NCBI RefSeq assembly: GCF_947498015.1
Contig: NZ_CANMIR010000001.1
Span: forward strand, 186,001-250,000
DNA: 64,000 nt
Source of the DNA: an uncultured Neptuniibacter sp.
Lineage (GTDB): Bacteria > Pseudomonadota > Gammaproteobacteria > Pseudomonadales > Balneatricaceae
Direction of reading: 5' to 3'
Below the pieces are notes generated by a model, which saw nothing but the letters and a program-made list of their open reading frames with translations, was not told the DNA's origin and did no database searches. Every line of letters starts with the position of its first letter. The first letter of the stretch is position 1. The position numbers were made by a program, and so were the translations under genes. This document shows, piece by piece, positions 1 to 9,143 of this stretch.

Positions 1-447
1 CGTGACTCTCTGCGTCTGGAATCAGGTCTGTGCCTGTACGGTCACGACCTTGACCAGACAACAACTCCGATCGAAGGCAGCCTGATCTGGGCGATCAGCA
101 AATGTCGTCGTGCCGATGGTGAACGCGCAGCGGGCTTCCCTGGCGCAGAAAAGATTTTGAGCCAGATCGCTAATAAAGATTACACCCGTAAACGTGTTGG
201 CCTGATTGCATCGGGTAAAGCACCTATTCGTGAAGGTGCTGAACTGGTGAATGCTGATGGCGAGAAGATCGGTGTCGTAACCTCCGGTAGCTTTGGCCCA
301 ACTGTCGGCAAGCCTGTCGCGATGGGTTACGTAGAAACCGCTTACTCCGCCCTGGAAACTGAAGTCTTCGCACTGGTTCGTGGTAAGCAGATGCCTATGG
401 TTGTTTCTAAAGCACCCTTTATCGAACAGCGTTACTACCGCGGTTAA
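1..447 (+). CDS. gcvT: Aminomethyltransferase (glycine cleavage T protein), C-terminal part
   Basis: The gene enters from the left edge; only the last 148 codons are present, in frame from base 1. The product transfers the aminomethyl carbon of glycine from lipoylated H protein to tetrahydrofolate. The visible part holds the RDSLRLE and LYGHD segments of the folate-binding barrel region, then the GcvT C-terminal barrel with a VTSGSFGP-type turn and a terminal RYYRG. This ending is more like the version common in alphaproteobacteria than the E. coli protein. A related one-carbon enzyme of the same fold, such as DmdA, is possible, but the C-terminal motifs fit GcvT better. lipA follows after a terminator, which suits a lipoate-dependent pathway. 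Confidence 0.88.
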   Translation, partial: RDSLRLESGLCLYGHDLDQTTTPIEGSLIWAISKCRRADGERAAGFPGAEKILSQIANKDYTRKRVGLIASGKAPIREGAELVNADGEKIGVVTSGSFGPTVGKPVAMGYVETAYSALETEVFALVRGKQMPMVVSKAPFIEQRYYRG

Positions 448-508
448 TCTGAAAGATTTATTCACGGCTAATCCGTCCTGACCCTACTAACGAACTTAGT
501 AAGGCATT

Positions 509-551
509 GGGGACCGAGCTCCTTCCCATTGAGCTCGGGCTCCCCCTTTTT
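509..551 (+). terminator. Rho-independent terminator between gcvT and lipA
   Basis: A GC-rich hairpin (GGGGA-CCGAGCTC pairing with GAGCTCGG-CTCCCC, 9-base loop, small bulge) is followed by five T residues. It lies 62 bases after the gcvT stop and 24 bases before lipA, so lipA is either reached by read-through or has a promoter very close by. Confidence 0.85.
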
Positions 552-574
552 AATACATTACCTGAGGTGGCCCT

Positions 575-1510
575 ATGGAACTGATTCCATTACAAGAGCT
601 GAAAGGCGAATCTAAAATGTCCCGCCTGCGTCATAAACCCGACCCAGAGCGTAAACGTTTACGTAAGCCTGAATGGATCCGAATTGACGCGCACTCCAAT
701 GCGAATGTCAAAAAGGTGAAAAAGCAGCTCCGCGACCTCAAACTGCATACCGTTTGTGAGGAAGCCTCCTGCCCTAATCTGGCAGAGTGCTTCAGCCATA
801 AGACAGCCACCCTGATGATTATGGGTGCGATCTGTACCCGCCGCTGCCCATTCTGTGATGTGGCACACGGCAGACCGATGCAGCTGGACCCTGAAGAGCC
901 GAAAAATGTTGCGTCTACCATCCAGCAACTCGGTCTGAAATATGTCGTTATCACCTCTGTGGATCGTGACGATCTACGTGACGGAGGTGCAGCCCACTTT
1001 GCCGAAGTAGTCAAAGAAGCCCGTGCAATCAGTGACACGCTGAAAGTAGAGATCCTGGTGCCCGACTTCCGCGGCAAAATGGATCTGGCGCTGGAAAAGC
1101 TTTCTACCCATATCCCAGATGTACTCAATCACAATATGGAAACCGTACCGCGCCTTTATGACCACGTGCGCCCAGGTGCCGACTATCACTGGTCACTGAA
1201 CCTGCTCTATCAGTTCAAACGACTCCACCCGCAGGTAGATACCAAGTCTGGCCTGATGGTGGGATTGGGTGAAACCAAGGAGGAGATCATCGAGGTGATG
1301 AAGGATCTTCGTGCGAATGACGTGGATATGTTAACGATCGGCCAGTACCTCCAGCCAAGTAAGTACCACCTGGCAGTAGAGCGCTATGTAACACCTGAAG
1401 AATTCAAAGAGTATGAAGAGATCGGCTATGCGCTGGGCTTTAAAAATGTAGCCAGCGGACCGATGGTTCGCTCTTCTTACCATGCTGACCTGCAAGCGAA
1501 AAGTCTGTAA
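575..1510 (+). CDS. lipA: Lipoyl synthase (radical SAM)
   Basis: LipA inserts two sulfurs into protein-bound octanoyl groups to make lipoate, the cofactor of GcvH and the 2-oxoacid dehydrogenases. Both iron-sulfur cluster signatures are visible: the auxiliary cluster cysteines at about residues 61, 66 and 72, and the radical SAM CxxxCxxC at about 87-94. The C-terminal RSSY motif that ligates the auxiliary cluster is at about 299-302. Length (311 residues) is normal. The ATG at 575 has a GAGGTGG ribosome site 4 bases upstream; an in-frame ATG at 617 is the alternative. Its position beside gcvT fits, because the glycine cleavage system needs lipoyl-H protein. Confidence 0.96.
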   Translation: MELIPLQELKGESKMSRLRHKPDPERKRLRKPEWIRIDAHSNANVKKVKKQLRDLKLHTVCEEASCPNLAECFSHKTATLMIMGAICTRRCPFCDVAHGRPMQLDPEEPKNVASTIQQLGLKYVVITSVDRDDLRDGGAAHFAEVVKEARAISDTLKVEILVPDFRGKMDLALEKLSTHIPDVLNHNMETVPRLYDHVRPGADYHWSLNLLYQFKRLHPQVDTKSGLMVGLGETKEEIIEVMKDLRANDVDMLTIGQYLQPSKYHLAVERYVTPEEFKEYEEIGYALGFKNVASGPMVRSSYHADLQAKSL

Positions 1511-1522
1511 AGGAGAAAGGAA

Positions 1523-2122
1523 ATGGCATTACAGCATGACGTTTCACAGCCCCTTGCGGGCGGCACACTGGTCCACCTGAATGTGCAGGCTGCGGTAGAC
1601 ACCGATAGCCGTATCAGCAGCATCATTGTACGTGAACGCCCCTTTATCGGTGATCTTGGCTTAGACACGGAACCGGATGATAAGAATCTGCTGATTGCGA
1701 TTGGTGAGGTCATGGGTGTTGCCCACCCGCTGACCGTCAACCGTATCTCCTGCATGGGTCGTCTTGCTATTTTATGGATCAATGAGAACCGCTGGTTGGT
1801 TCTTCCACCTGCCGGTGCGCATGAATCTATATATCAGGCACTGCGCGAGACCTTCGGTGAAGACCTTAAGCTGGAGACCACTCAGGAGGGCCAGCTCAAA
1901 GCCCACCTGAATAAAGCAGCAACCCACTATCTGCTGAGCAGTTCCAATACTCAGCAGTTCAGCCACCTCCCTGTGACGGAAGAGGAGCTGACCAATGGCA
2001 TTACCATCATGTCACTGCATGACACGCAGGATTACGACATTCTGGTCCGTAAGGGCTGCGCTGAAAGCTTATGGCAGTGGTTGCAGCAGAATACCGGCTC
2101 ACACAAAGCCCTGAACCACTAA
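1523..2122 (+). CDS. Sarcosine oxidase gamma subunit-like protein (SoxG family)
   Basis: The 199-residue product has the SoxG-type pattern: an RERPFIGDLGL block near residue 36, a central segment with IGEVMGVAHPL, then ILWINENRWLVLPP, and a C-terminal segment ending in a LVRKGCAESL block. SoxG is the small, GcvT-like subunit of heterotetrameric sarcosine oxidase, which yields glycine and 5,10-methylene-tetrahydrofolate. No soxB, soxD or soxA gene is seen nearby, so this may be a stand-alone paralog. AGGAGAAAGG precedes the ATG, and the gene starts 12 bases after lipA, so the two are probably co-transcribed. The family assignment rests on pattern recognition only. Confidence 0.6.
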   Translation: MALQHDVSQPLAGGTLVHLNVQAAVDTDSRISSIIVRERPFIGDLGLDTEPDDKNLLIAIGEVMGVAHPLTVNRISCMGRLAILWINENRWLVLPPAGAHESIYQALRETFGEDLKLETTQEGQLKAHLNKAATHYLLSSSNTQQFSHLPVTEEELTNGITIMSLHDTQDYDILVRKGCAESLWQWLQQNTGSHKALNH

Positions 2123-2148
2123 TACGGGAATAAGGATTCCACATACAT

Positions 2149-3087
2149 ATGTCTGTCTACACCTCAGTCAGCTTCACTGAATTAGAAGCCTACCTGAAAG
2201 CTTATTCTGTAGGTTCCCTCATCGGTTATGAGGGGATCAGTGCAGGCGTAGAGAACAGTAACTTCTTTGTGGAAACCGATCAGGACCGCTTTGTTCTGAC
2301 ACTGGTTGAATCCGTACCCGCTGACCAACTGCCCTTTATCTTAGGGTTGGTCGACCACCTGGCGAATCAGGGTCTGCCCTGTGCTGAACCGATCCACCTG
2401 AATAACGGCGATCTCTTTGGTACGCTGAATCAACGCCCAGCTGTCCTGATGAAGTGCCTTAAAGGCGCTCCATTAAACAAGCCCAATAAAGAGCAAGCGG
2501 CCGTGATCGGTCAGACTCTGGCGCAGTTCCACCAGCTATCATCGCAACTTGAGATCGACAACTATATCCATATTCCACAGTGGTGTACGGAGCTTGCTGC
2601 CCGCGTATTTCCACATCTGGACAAAACACAGCAGGCTCTTTTACAGCACAACTTGATGGAAGCGGGCGAGATCGATTGGACGACACTCCCAAGTGGTCCC
2701 GTACACGCTGACCTCTTCCCCGATAATGCTATGTTTGACGGAGACAACCTGACCGGGCTGATCGACTTTTACCACGCCTGCTCGACCCCCTATCTCTATG
2801 ATCTCTCCGTGACACTGAACGCCTGGTGCTTTGACGAAAGCACAACCCAGTTTGATAACCAGAAAGCGCAACAGCTACTCAGCCAATATCAGGAGATCCG
2901 CCCCTTAGATCCGATGGAAGAGGATCTATTACCGGCTATGATGAGAACCGCAGCCATGCGCTTCTGGTTATCCCGATTACGGGATTACCATTTCCCCGCA
3001 GACGGGGAAGATGTGACACAGAAAAATCCACTTGGAAAGCAGCGTTTGTTACAGCTTCTGAACGACCAATCTCCCGCTCTGCTGTAA
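2149..3087 (+). CDS. thrB: Homoserine kinase, ThrB type II / aminoglycoside-phosphotransferase fold
   Basis: The 312-residue product resembles the Pseudomonas-type homoserine kinase, which phosphorylates homoserine in threonine synthesis and is unrelated to the GHMP enzyme of E. coli. The N-terminal ENSNFFV and FVLTLVE segments match the nucleotide-binding lobe. The catalytic loop HADLFPDN is at about residues 186-193, and the metal-binding Asp of LIDF is at about 206. AAGGA lies about 12 bases before the ATG. It follows the SoxG-like gene by 26 bases and is probably the last gene of the lipA operon. Other members of this fold phosphorylate choline or related alcohols, so the exact substrate is less certain than the fold. 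Confidence 0.8.
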   Translation: MSVYTSVSFTELEAYLKAYSVGSLIGYEGISAGVENSNFFVETDQDRFVLTLVESVPADQLPFILGLVDHLANQGLPCAEPIHLNNGDLFGTLNQRPAVLMKCLKGAPLNKPNKEQAAVIGQTLAQFHQLSSQLEIDNYIHIPQWCTELAARVFPHLDKTQQALLQHNLMEAGEIDWTTLPSGPVHADLFPDNAMFDGDNLTGLIDFYHACSTPYLYDLSVTLNAWCFDESTTQFDNQKAQQLLSQYQEIRPLDPMEEDLLPAMMRTAAMRFWLSRLRDYHFPADGEDVTQKNPLGKQRLLQLLNDQSPALL

Positions 3088-3389
3088 CAAAAAAATTATT
3101 TTCTAGCCATCCCCACTTCAGTGCAGATGCACCAAAGTGGGGTTGCTGTTATGCACCACCCTGCCAGCCCTTAAATCACGCGATTCTAGTTCTTGAATGC
3201 AAATCAACTTTCGCATTCGCAGCATGAATAAAACTAATATTTGCGCTACTTTAGGTGAATTTTTATCCTCCTAACGTATTAGAGAAACCTCGAATCCTCT
3301 CCTACACTCATCTCTACCGGTTTAGAGAGAGGCCGGGTAACCGAACATTTTGAAAGAAAAAAGGCCTGTAAAAAGGTAGAGGAAGAGAG
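3088..3389. other. Intergenic region after thrB, leader of the small gene at 3390
   Basis: This 302-base stretch has no plausible gene. It holds the thrB hairpin (3111-3142), an AT-rich middle part, and a short hairpin at 3311-3328 (TCTCTA, six-base loop, TAGAGA) about 60 bases before the next start codon. No convincing -35/-10 pair was found. Confidence 0.6.
3111..3142 (+). terminator. Hairpin downstream of thrB, weak terminator
   Basis: A perfect 8-bp stem (CCCCACTT with AAGTGGGG) begins 23 bases after the thrB stop. The following bases are only moderately T-rich, so it may be a weak terminator or an mRNA 3' end stabiliser. Confidence 0.5.
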
Positions 3390-3668
3390 ATGCTAACGTA
3401 CGAAGAATGCCTTGAGCTAAGTGACCTGACAGCTGACGAAGTTGACGCAATTGCCGAACATGAGCATATGGATCCGATGATTGCGATGGCACTTGGCCAC
3501 TATATGATCACCCATGCAGGAGAGCAGAAGATCAAGCGCATTATTATGGACGATATTGAGAAAGCGCAGCGGGACCGTAATTACGCGCATGCAGAGATGT
3601 TACAGAAAGTTTTACAACACTTTATAGCGACTCATCCGGAGCACTCCCCTTCCCGGGCAGCCGCTTAA
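3390..3668 (+). CDS. Small conserved acidic protein of unknown function
   Basis: A 92-residue soluble protein with a strong ribosome site (GAGGAAGAGAG just before ATG). It begins MLTYEECLELSDLT and contains an EHEHMDPMIAMALGHY segment followed by a helical, charged second half with IIMDDIEKA. I recall similar short proteins in Pseudomonas and other gammaproteobacteria, without a known role. There is no signal peptide, membrane segment or metal motif apart from the His-rich EHEH. It stands alone, with its own leader and a hairpin after it. Confidence 0.75.
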   Translation: MLTYEECLELSDLTADEVDAIAEHEHMDPMIAMALGHYMITHAGEQKIKRIIMDDIEKAQRDRNYAHAEMLQKVLQHFIATHPEHSPSRAAA

Positions 3669-3710
3669 CAGGATTTCATAGCAATACTGATTGACCCCTT
3701 CCCCTTCGAT

Positions 3711-3743
3711 ACCGGTTACGGGTGCGTGAGCACCCAAAACCGG
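3711..3743 (+). terminator. Hairpin after the small gene at 3390
   Basis: ACCGGTT and GGGTGC pair across a GTGA loop with GCACCC and AACCGG, with unpaired bases between the stem segments, followed by CACTTTTA. It probably ends the transcript of the small upstream gene. Confidence 0.55.
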
Positions 3744-3832
3744 GTCACTTTTACCCATCATTGATAAGCATCAACCTGCACAGATCCTGCTAATGCTATA
3801 GTTCTTTTTTATTCCTACGGATCACACTCTGA

Positions 3833-4480
3833 ATGCCTCAAGCTCGACCCAATCCAGCCAAGCGACACACCCCAAGTGATCATCACGACAGCTATATCTA
3901 TCAGATTCGCAACAGTCTCTATATCAATCTGACCGATCGCTGTACCTTAACTTGCCAATTTTGCCCAAAGCATAACGGCAGTACGGAGGTGAAAGGCCAT
4001 GAGCTCTATCTGAGCCAGCGCCCCGAAGCCGAACAGATTATTACGATGATTGGTGACCCTACACGCTATGATGAGGTCGTTTTCTGTGGCTACGGTGAAC
4101 CCACCCTGCGTCTGAAAGCCCTTTTACAGATCGCTCGCTGGGTAAAGGTGCAGGGTGGAAAAACCCGGGTCAATACCGATGGTTTAGGAAGCCTCTTCCA
4201 TAAACGGGATATAGTGCCCGAACTGGCAACCTGTATCGATTCACTCTCCATCTCCCTGAATGCGCAGAATGAAGAGACCTATCAAAAACACTGTCTGCCC
4301 AGCCTGCCAGGCTCCTATGAAGCAGTTAAGCAGTTCATCAGTCGAGCTAGCGAACTGATTGCCGATGTTCAGGTATCTGCGATCAATGGTCTCGAGGGGG
4401 TCGACGTGATCGCCTGCCAACAGATTACAGAAGCCTGTGGTGCAGAGTTCAAACAGCGCGAACTGGATGTTGTGGGCTAA
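3833..4480 (+). CDS. Radical SAM protein, TatD-associated type
   Basis: The 215-residue product has the radical SAM signature CTLTCQFC at about residues 37-44, preceded by the short strand SLYINLTDRC, and a SAM-contacting GYGEPTLR segment at about 87-94. It is short for a radical SAM enzyme and matches the small family that in many genomes is fused to or placed beside TatD nucleases. No tatD is seen here. The ribosome site is poor (CGGATC well upstream), but the ATG at 3833 is the only start that keeps the family's N-terminus. The substrate is not known. Confidence 0.8.
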   Translation: MPQARPNPAKRHTPSDHHDSYIYQIRNSLYINLTDRCTLTCQFCPKHNGSTEVKGHELYLSQRPEAEQIITMIGDPTRYDEVVFCGYGEPTLRLKALLQIARWVKVQGGKTRVNTDGLGSLFHKRDIVPELATCIDSLSISLNAQNEETYQKHCLPSLPGSYEAVKQFISRASELIADVQVSAINGLEGVDVIACQQITEACGAEFKQRELDVVG

Positions 4481-4579
4481 TACTCACCATTTTTCTGATA
4501 AAGGTAACTTCGCCAAGATGACTCTGGCAAAAACTGGAAGGTAAGCACCGCTTTGTGTCTAGGGAGCTCTAAGCTGTTA

Positions 4580-6808
4580 TTAATGCGAAACAGCTAACTT
4601 ACTTAAAAAAATATCGAGCTCTTTCTTGATGGCTGTACTTGAGCGTAGTTTTCTGACCTGATCCGCTAAGTCTTTACACTGGCTGGCTTCTAAGTTTCTG
4701 ATCAGCTTCTTTATTCTAGGTAGTTGCGCTGCACCCAGGCTGAGCTTTCTGATCCCGTAGCCAATCAGTAGAACAACAGAACGGGGATCAGATGCCATCT
4801 CACCGCAAAGGCAGATATCCAGCTTTGCAGTGTTTGCCAGGTCCACAATTCGCTTGATCTCATGCAAAATGGCAGGATGTGTTGAATCAAATAGCCCGGC
4901 TACTCGGGGATTATTTCTATCGACCGAAAGCAGATACTGGCAGAGATCATTTGAGCCAATAGAAATAAAATCAAGTTCTTCAGCCCATAGGGGTATTTGC
5001 GAGATTGCTGCAGGGACTTCAATCATACATCCCACTTTGGGCATCTCGACTTGCAAACCTTCAGATTTAAGCAACTCTATCGATTCTGTAATTAATGCTT
5101 TGAAGCTTTGAATTTGCTCCAAATCTGACACCATTGGAGCCAGGATATGTAACCCCTGATAACCGATCGAAGCCCGCAGTATAGCTGTCAGTTGGGTACG
5201 AAAAATCGCCGTATTGTCCAGACAGAAACGGATACCTCTCCAACCTAAAGCCGGGTTTTGTTCATCTTTAATTGGGAAATAGGGAAGCTGCTTATCGCCA
5301 CCAATATCCAGTACCCGAACAAAAACAGGCTGATCTGCAAATGCTGAAAACAACTCTTTATAAATGGCCACCTGCTCTGTTTCAGTAGGAAATGCAGAGC
5401 ATGACATGAAGGGGATCTCTGTACGGTATAAGCCAATACCCTCAGCACCACTTTGCAGGCTAGGTTCCAGATCATTAAGCAGCCCGCTATTAGCCAGAAG
5501 ATGAATTCTGGCTCCATCCAGGGTTAAAGCTGGTAGATCTTTGAGTTCTTTTAATTTTTCATTCTCACGGTACTGATGCTTAATCAAACCACGATATTCT
5601 CTGCAGAGAGAATCGCTAGGAAATCTGATGAGTTTGCCGCTATCCGCATCAACGATCACCCTCTCGTTCTCTTCGAGTTGCAGCTGCCCACCCAAGCCCA
5701 GTAATGCTGGGATACCAATCGCATTAGCCAAAATGGCGGTATGGGACATCAGAGAGCCCTCTGCACATAAGATTGCCAGCACTTGCCCTTCACCAAACAG
5801 AGCAATATCGGATACGCTCACCTCATTGGCAAAAAGAATCACTGGATGATCAGGTATCGTATGGCGATTACCTTCAACCTCGTCAATCACTCGGATAATC
5901 TTATTGCCCAGATGAAGCATATCCTCTGCACGGGAGGCTAAGTACTCATCTTCGATTGCTTCAAATGCTTCCACCAGCGCCATCACCGTTTTCTTAATCG
6001 CGCCGGCCAGGGTCAAACCTGACTGAAGTTCAGTATCCAGAGAGTGGTTAAAAGCACTGTCATCAAGCAGCAGTTGGTAGATATCAAAGATACCAATAAT
6101 CTCTCCAGCCAAAGCACTTTTAGCAACCTGAGACTTTTCCTTGCTCAACTGTGTTTTGACTAGCGCCTTTACCTGCTTCCATTCAGCTTTTGTTTTAGAC
6201 GGATTAGCCCCCTCTTCTATCTTAACCTGATCAAGAGATGGCAGAGTCAACAGGTGCACCGCTCCAACGGCAATTCCTTTAGCTCCTTTGAGCCCCTCAA
6301 TCGAGAGGTTCACAGAAGAGCTTTTTTCAAGGACTTTTTGACTGGGTAGAAGCCAGGCGAGTTGGGCCGCGAGTGTGACCAACAAAGCTTCCAGTTGAGG
6401 CTCAAGTACCTCCTCTTTTTTTGATTGGACCACTAATCCACCCAAGCAGATTCCCTGTTTGATCAGCGGTACGGCACAAAAACTTTTAAAGCGAAGTTCT
6501 CCTGTCGAGGGAACAGGTTCAAACTCATGCTCCTTTTCAGCATTCGCAACATTAACAACCGACTTGGTTTCTATTGCTTTACCGATTAAGCCTTTACCTG
6601 TTGAAAGGGAAACAGGTTTTTTTGATATCAATCCATGGGAAGCATAAAGTGTGGGCTCATTTTTTTCATTCAGTAGATAAACGCTGCACACATCAACGGC
6701 CAACATTCCACTAATCGAATCTACAATCTCTCTCAATTGTGACTCAGGGTCAGACACGTCGCTGACTTTACGTAGCAGTTGTGACATCTGAAGCAGCAAG
6801 CTGTCCAT
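4580..6808 (-). CDS. ptsP: Phosphoenolpyruvate-protein phosphotransferase, EI-Ntr
   Basis: PtsP takes phosphate from PEP and passes it to NPr, the first step of the nitrogen-related PTS that tunes metabolism and potassium or nitrogen responses. The 742-residue protein has an N-terminal GAF domain (about residues 1-155), the HPr-binding/PEP-utiliser N-terminal region (about 170-300), the swivelling phosphohistidine domain with SHTAIL (His about 356), and a TIM barrel with the catalytic CGEMASDP cysteine at about 668. Length fits full EI-Ntr. It lies 97 bases after mgtE on the same strand. In many pseudomonads ptsP follows the RNA pyrophosphohydrolase gene; that arrangement is not seen here. 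Confidence 0.95.
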   Translation of the reverse strand: MDSLLLQMSQLLRKVSDVSDPESQLREIVDSISGMLAVDVCSVYLLNEKNEPTLYASHGLISKKPVSLSTGKGLIGKAIETKSVVNVANAEKEHEFEPVPSTGELRFKSFCAVPLIKQGICLGGLVVQSKKEEVLEPQLEALLVTLAAQLAWLLPSQKVLEKSSSVNLSIEGLKGAKGIAVGAVHLLTLPSLDQVKIEEGANPSKTKAEWKQVKALVKTQLSKEKSQVAKSALAGEIIGIFDIYQLLLDDSAFNHSLDTELQSGLTLAGAIKKTVMALVEAFEAIEDEYLASRAEDMLHLGNKIIRVIDEVEGNRHTIPDHPVILFANEVSVSDIALFGEGQVLAILCAEGSLMSHTAILANAIGIPALLGLGGQLQLEENERVIVDADSGKLIRFPSDSLCREYRGLIKHQYRENEKLKELKDLPALTLDGARIHLLANSGLLNDLEPSLQSGAEGIGLYRTEIPFMSCSAFPTETEQVAIYKELFSAFADQPVFVRVLDIGGDKQLPYFPIKDEQNPALGWRGIRFCLDNTAIFRTQLTAILRASIGYQGLHILAPMVSDLEQIQSFKALITESIELLKSEGLQVEMPKVGCMIEVPAAISQIPLWAEELDFISIGSNDLCQYLLSVDRNNPRVAGLFDSTHPAILHEIKRIVDLANTAKLDICLCGEMASDPRSVVLLIGYGIRKLSLGAAQLPRIKKLIRNLEASQCKDLADQVRKLRSSTAIKKELDIFLSKLAVSH

Positions 6809-6905
6809 GTGAACTCCTTAAAAAGCTGGCAAGCCCCTAGTTATCTAGAGTAGTTCATGGTTAATATTAGCGTATTTAACAAAGCTAATATTTTCATTGT
6901 TCACC

Positions 6906-8258
6906 TCAGATCAGGAGTAAAGTGCCTAAGCCTAAGAACGTCACAAAACCAAAAACATCTGTAATGGTCGTTAACAACACGGCGCCGGAAAGAGCTGGAT
7001 CTATACCAAATTTTGTAAGCAACAAAGGGAGGTAAACCCCTGAAACTGCTGCAGCCTGAATATTCGCAAAAACGGCAAACGCAATAACAAAACCAATTTC
7101 AACGCTACTGAACCAATAAAACGCCACCACTCCTATAACAACGGCCCATCCCACACCATTAATCATCGAAATCCCCAACTCCTGGCGACAGAGGGCAAGC
7201 GCATTACCTAAGGTCACCTGCCCCAGTGCTAGCCCTCTCATAATAAGCGCCAGGGTCTGACTACCTGCAATCCCCCCCATAGAAGCAACTACCGGCATTA
7301 ACACCGCAAGCGCGACAACCTGACTAAGAACATTTTCAAAAAATCCAATTGCCCAGGATGCCAGAAATGCCGTCAGAAGATTTATACCCAACCAAACAGC
7401 GCGGTTACGTGCTCCTTTCATCACCGGAATAAACAGGTCTTCAGACTCTGCCATACCAGCTTTGGCCATCAGCAAACCTTCATAGTGCTGACGCAGCAAC
7501 CAAAGTGCGGTTGGATGAGTAATACGCCCTATCAGCCGACCATCATCATCAATCACCGGTAAGTTCTTTACATCTGCATGCTCCAACTCATCGATCGAAT
7601 CCAGATACTGAGAGGAGGCCATTATGGTGGGTATCGCTGTATCAATTAGCCCACGGACCATTCTCAGTTCACTCTTTTCACAGAGCACATCCTTCACCCT
7701 GACCGCGCCACGATAAACATTATTCCGGTCAACCACGTAGATATGGTCAAGAGTCTTTTGCTGCCCCCGTTTAATAGCTCTGAGTGCGTCTTTCACCGTG
7801 GCATTCACGGCAAGGGTTAAAATATTATGATCAACAAATCGACCAATCTGGTTCGAATCATATTGGTTTGAACTTTCAAACCACTGCTTTTGCTTCGTAT
7901 CCAGATAACCCAGCGCTTTCTCTATCGTTTCCTCAGACAATTGGTCCGCTAGATCTATCAGGCTTACAGCATCCAGCATTTGCAGAAGCTGTTCCGTAGC
8001 AGCGCCATCCATGGATAGCAGAATGGGTTCACGCGCCTGAGATCGCATTTCAACTAAAAGGGAACCTCTGATCGCTTCTGGGACCTGCTGCCAACGAATA
8101 AGACGCTCCTCTATTGGCAATGCTTCCAGAAGAAGGCTCAGCTCTGTGACATCAAGCGATTCCAGCGCCCTATCAAACACGGTTTCATTAGCGTGCTCTT
8201 TATCATGCAGCTCTGTTACAAAATCTTGTAGCTCTTCTGTTTTAGGCAACTCTTCCAT
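6906..8258 (-). CDS. mgtE: MgtE-family magnesium transporter
   Basis: A 450-residue inner-membrane Mg2+ channel/transporter. The order of parts is as expected: an N-terminal helical MgtE_N domain (about residues 30-130), a CBS pair (about 135-260) that senses cytosolic Mg2+, and five transmembrane helices from about 285 to the end. The pore signature reads MPVVASMGGIAGSQT, with Ile where the common signature has Asn. Its last residues form the final helix. The gene lies upstream of ptsP and is separated from the DUF413 gene behind it by a terminator, so it should have its own promoter in the 8259-8295 interval. Confidence 0.93.
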   Translation of the reverse strand: MEELPKTEELQDFVTELHDKEHANETVFDRALESLDVTELSLLLEALPIEERLIRWQQVPEAIRGSLLVEMRSQAREPILLSMDGAATEQLLQMLDAVSLIDLADQLSEETIEKALGYLDTKQKQWFESSNQYDSNQIGRFVDHNILTLAVNATVKDALRAIKRGQQKTLDHIYVVDRNNVYRGAVRVKDVLCEKSELRMVRGLIDTAIPTIMASSQYLDSIDELEHADVKNLPVIDDDGRLIGRITHPTALWLLRQHYEGLLMAKAGMAESEDLFIPVMKGARNRAVWLGINLLTAFLASWAIGFFENVLSQVVALAVLMPVVASMGGIAGSQTLALIMRGLALGQVTLGNALALCRQELGISMINGVGWAVVIGVVAFYWFSSVEIGFVIAFAVFANIQAAAVSGVYLPLLLTKFGIDPALSGAVLLTTITDVFGFVTFLGLGTLLLI

Positions 8259-8295
8259 GGCGACACTTCCAGACCTTCTCTTAAAAATAACTGAT

Positions 8296-8334
8296 AAAAA
8301 AAAGCTGCGCCTAAAACAGTTAATTAGGCACAGC
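8296..8334 (-). terminator. Rho-independent terminator of the DUF413 gene at 8397
   Basis: On the reverse strand GCTG-GCCTAA pairs with TTAGGC-CAGC, with one mismatch and a nine-base loop, and is followed by eight T residues. It separates the DUF413 cluster from mgtE-ptsP. Confidence 0.85.
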
Positions 8335-8396
8335 GAATGTCCACAAATGTACTCAATACTTATCTATGATGATGATGCTGCTGTTGGTGGAAAAAG

Positions 8397-8744
8397 TTAC
8401 ACACTCTCCTCAACAAACGCAGGCTGGCTTACCCTTTTCTTATTAAAACTTACAGCATTAAACGAAGTTGATACTTTAGTTTGGTAACGTTGCCAAACCC
8501 TCTCATGGATTGTCTGAGCTTCTTTTTTACCCTGGCAAAACGCGACAAATTCTCTTTCGGTTTCCCCTTTCGGCTTTCTTAAGCCAGAAGCAAGCTCCGC
8601 ATAAGCAACCCCTTTCAGCTCCAATGTTCGAGCTTGTTCAATGGTAAAATAACCACTTTTTAAAAAACCGTACGGGAAGTGAACTTTGTCTTCGAAGCGT
8701 TTATCTGTACGGAAGCAATCATGAAACTTTGTTTCCAGTTCCAT
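8397..8744 (-). CDS. DUF413 / MaoP-family protein (copy A)
   Basis: The 115-residue product carries the DUF413 core: FPYGFLKSGYFTIEQA, then LASGLRKPKGETEREFVAFCQG and ERVWQRY. In E. coli the family member MaoP (YifE) acts with the site maoS to organise the Ori macrodomain. This copy has a long, basic C-terminal tail after ERVWQRY. The ATG at 8744 is chosen because AGGAG lies six bases before it; a GTG directly upstream is less well spaced. A second, shorter DUF413 gene lies about 4 kb away at 12345, beside the hdfR-like gene, and is the better positional match to maoP. Confidence 0.82.
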   Translation of the reverse strand: MELETKFHDCFRTDKRFEDKVHFPYGFLKSGYFTIEQARTLELKGVAYAELASGLRKPKGETEREFVAFCQGKKEAQTIHERVWQRYQTKVSTSFNAVSFNKKRVSQPAFVEESV

Positions 8745-8848
8745 CACCCACTCCTTAAAAATTTGTCTTATTTCAGCAAGTATTAATTGAGTTTCATTCT
8801 AGGTAAAACGATGTTTTTTGATCGTAACTGATCGAATTCCTTTATCGT

Positions 8849-9094
8849 TTAATCCATGTCTTTAAAGTCATAATTGCCATAATTCCAATCACTGTTGTCC
8901 CTCAATGCTTTCTTAGCCAGACGGTCTTCAATATCCCTCCATCTGGATTTTCTTTTACTACGTTTATTCACTTCAGCGCTCTCATCCCAATCCTCACCAT
9001 CAGGCTTTCTATGCCTTAACACCTTTCGGTGGGAAGATCTGTCTTCGTCCGATTCAAAATCGAACTCTTCATCAAAAAAGTCATTTTTGTTCAT
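8849..9094 (-). CDS. Small charged protein, PA3496-like family
   Basis: An 81-residue, highly charged protein with an acidic N-terminus (NDFFDEEFDFESDED), a basic middle and a C-terminal segment RWRDIEDRLAKKALRD followed by an aromatic and acidic tail. This resembles the small family named after P. aeruginosa PA3496, suggested to affect the envelope, but the match is from memory and approximate. A longer start at 9145 is open but would lie inside the terminator of the gene behind it, so I place the start at the ATG at 9094, which has GAGAAAG seven bases upstream. It sits between the DUF1704 gene and DUF413 copy A, all on one strand. Confidence 0.65.
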   Translation of the reverse strand: MNKNDFFDEEFDFESDEDRSSHRKVLRHRKPDGEDWDESAEVNKRSKRKSRWRDIEDRLAKKALRDNSDWNYGNYDFKDMD

Positions 9095-9107
9095 GTCATC
9101 TTTCTCG

Positions 9108-9143
9108 AAAAAGGGCAGCCCCCCCTTACCGAAAGGGACTGCC
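9108..9143 (-). terminator. Terminator after the DUF1704 gene
   Basis: On the reverse strand GGCAG and CCCTT pair with AAGGG and CTGCC around a short loop with an internal bulge, and T residues follow. It begins nine bases after the stop of the fusion gene and shows that the small gene at 8849-9094 must start downstream of it. Confidence 0.75.
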
